This document shows positions 37,036 to 37,039 of a DNA stretch of 37,039 nucleotides, one piece after another. The stretch is taken from the NCBI RefSeq assembly GCF_001311985.1, contig NZ_BBCJ01000037.1, positions 1 through 37,039 on the forward strand. Reading direction: 5' to 3'. The notes below the pieces were generated by a model that worked only from the letters and a program-made list of their open reading frames with translations, ran no database searches and was not told the origin of the DNA. Each line of letters opens with the position of its first letter. Positions within the stretch are counted from its first letter, which is position 1. A program made the translations under genes and the position numbers. The stretch comes from Geotalea toluenoxydans JCM 15764. Its GTDB lineage: Bacteria; Desulfobacterota; Desulfuromonadia; Geobacterales; Geobacteraceae.

Positions 37036-37039
37036 GAGT

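Overview
The window reads as a chromosomal segment of an obligately anaerobic, aromatic-degrading deltaproteobacterium, most likely Geobacteraceae (Geobacter/Geotalea type). The diagnostic block is at the left edge: the last four genes (bamF-bamG-bamH-bamI) of a class II benzoyl-CoA reductase operon. BamF carries an in-frame TGA that looks like a selenocysteine codon, followed by a SECIS-like hairpin. Codon use and GC are uniform and fairly high up to about 28.4 kb; the right quarter is mosaic.

Layout. (1) 118-3915: bamFGHI, ending in a bidirectional terminator. (2) 4050-5455: a convergent iclR-type regulator and a 608-bp control region holding a 25-bp palindrome and a promoter motif. (3) 5456-15015: acyl-CoA (probably glutaryl-CoA) dehydrogenase, a GcdA-type glutaconyl-CoA carboxyltransferase, an OadA/5S-type carboxyltransferase with two tandem biotinyl domains, malic enzyme, a SAM methyltransferase and a crotonase-family protein. 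(4) 15264-22951: thiolase, 3-hydroxybutyryl-CoA dehydrogenase, crotonase, a membrane Fe-S oxidoreductase (EMO-like), sucCD and a small ribbon-helix-helix protein. (5) 23143-28352: etfB, ferredoxin-type etfA, a second EMO-like oxidoreductase and a second IclR regulator. (6) 28560-32191: accessory zone with an AT-rich HEPN-like orphan, an IS481 transposase remnant, a REP-type (Y1) transposase within a 24-bp perfect inverted repeat, a higBA toxin-antitoxin pair and a DUF3592-like membrane protein. (7) 32346-37035: phosphatidylserine synthase, a PilZ protein and a multi-PAS hybrid histidine kinase.

How it works together (inference). Benzoyl-CoA is dearomatised by Bam; ring cleavage (genes not in the window) gives pimelyl-type thioesters and then glutaryl-CoA. 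Regions 3-5 take glutaryl-CoA to glutaconyl-CoA, crotonyl-CoA, 3-hydroxybutyryl-CoA, acetoacetyl-CoA and acetyl-CoA, with electrons passing through EtfAB to the membrane menaquinone oxidoreductases. The pairing of a GcdA-type subunit with an OadA-type subunit carrying two biotin domains, with no biotin carboxylase and no sodium-pump subunit in the window, suggests a glutaconyl-CoA:pyruvate transcarboxylase feeding oxaloacetate to the TCA cycle. Three promoters in front of the dehydrogenase, thiolase and etf operons share one motif with exact spacing and about 100 nt to the start codon, implying one regulon.

Caveat: about 27 positions need a single-base correction to restore otherwise intact genes, nearly all missing bases. 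This looks like sequence error rather than gene decay, so broken genes are annotated at full extent with approximate frameshift positions.
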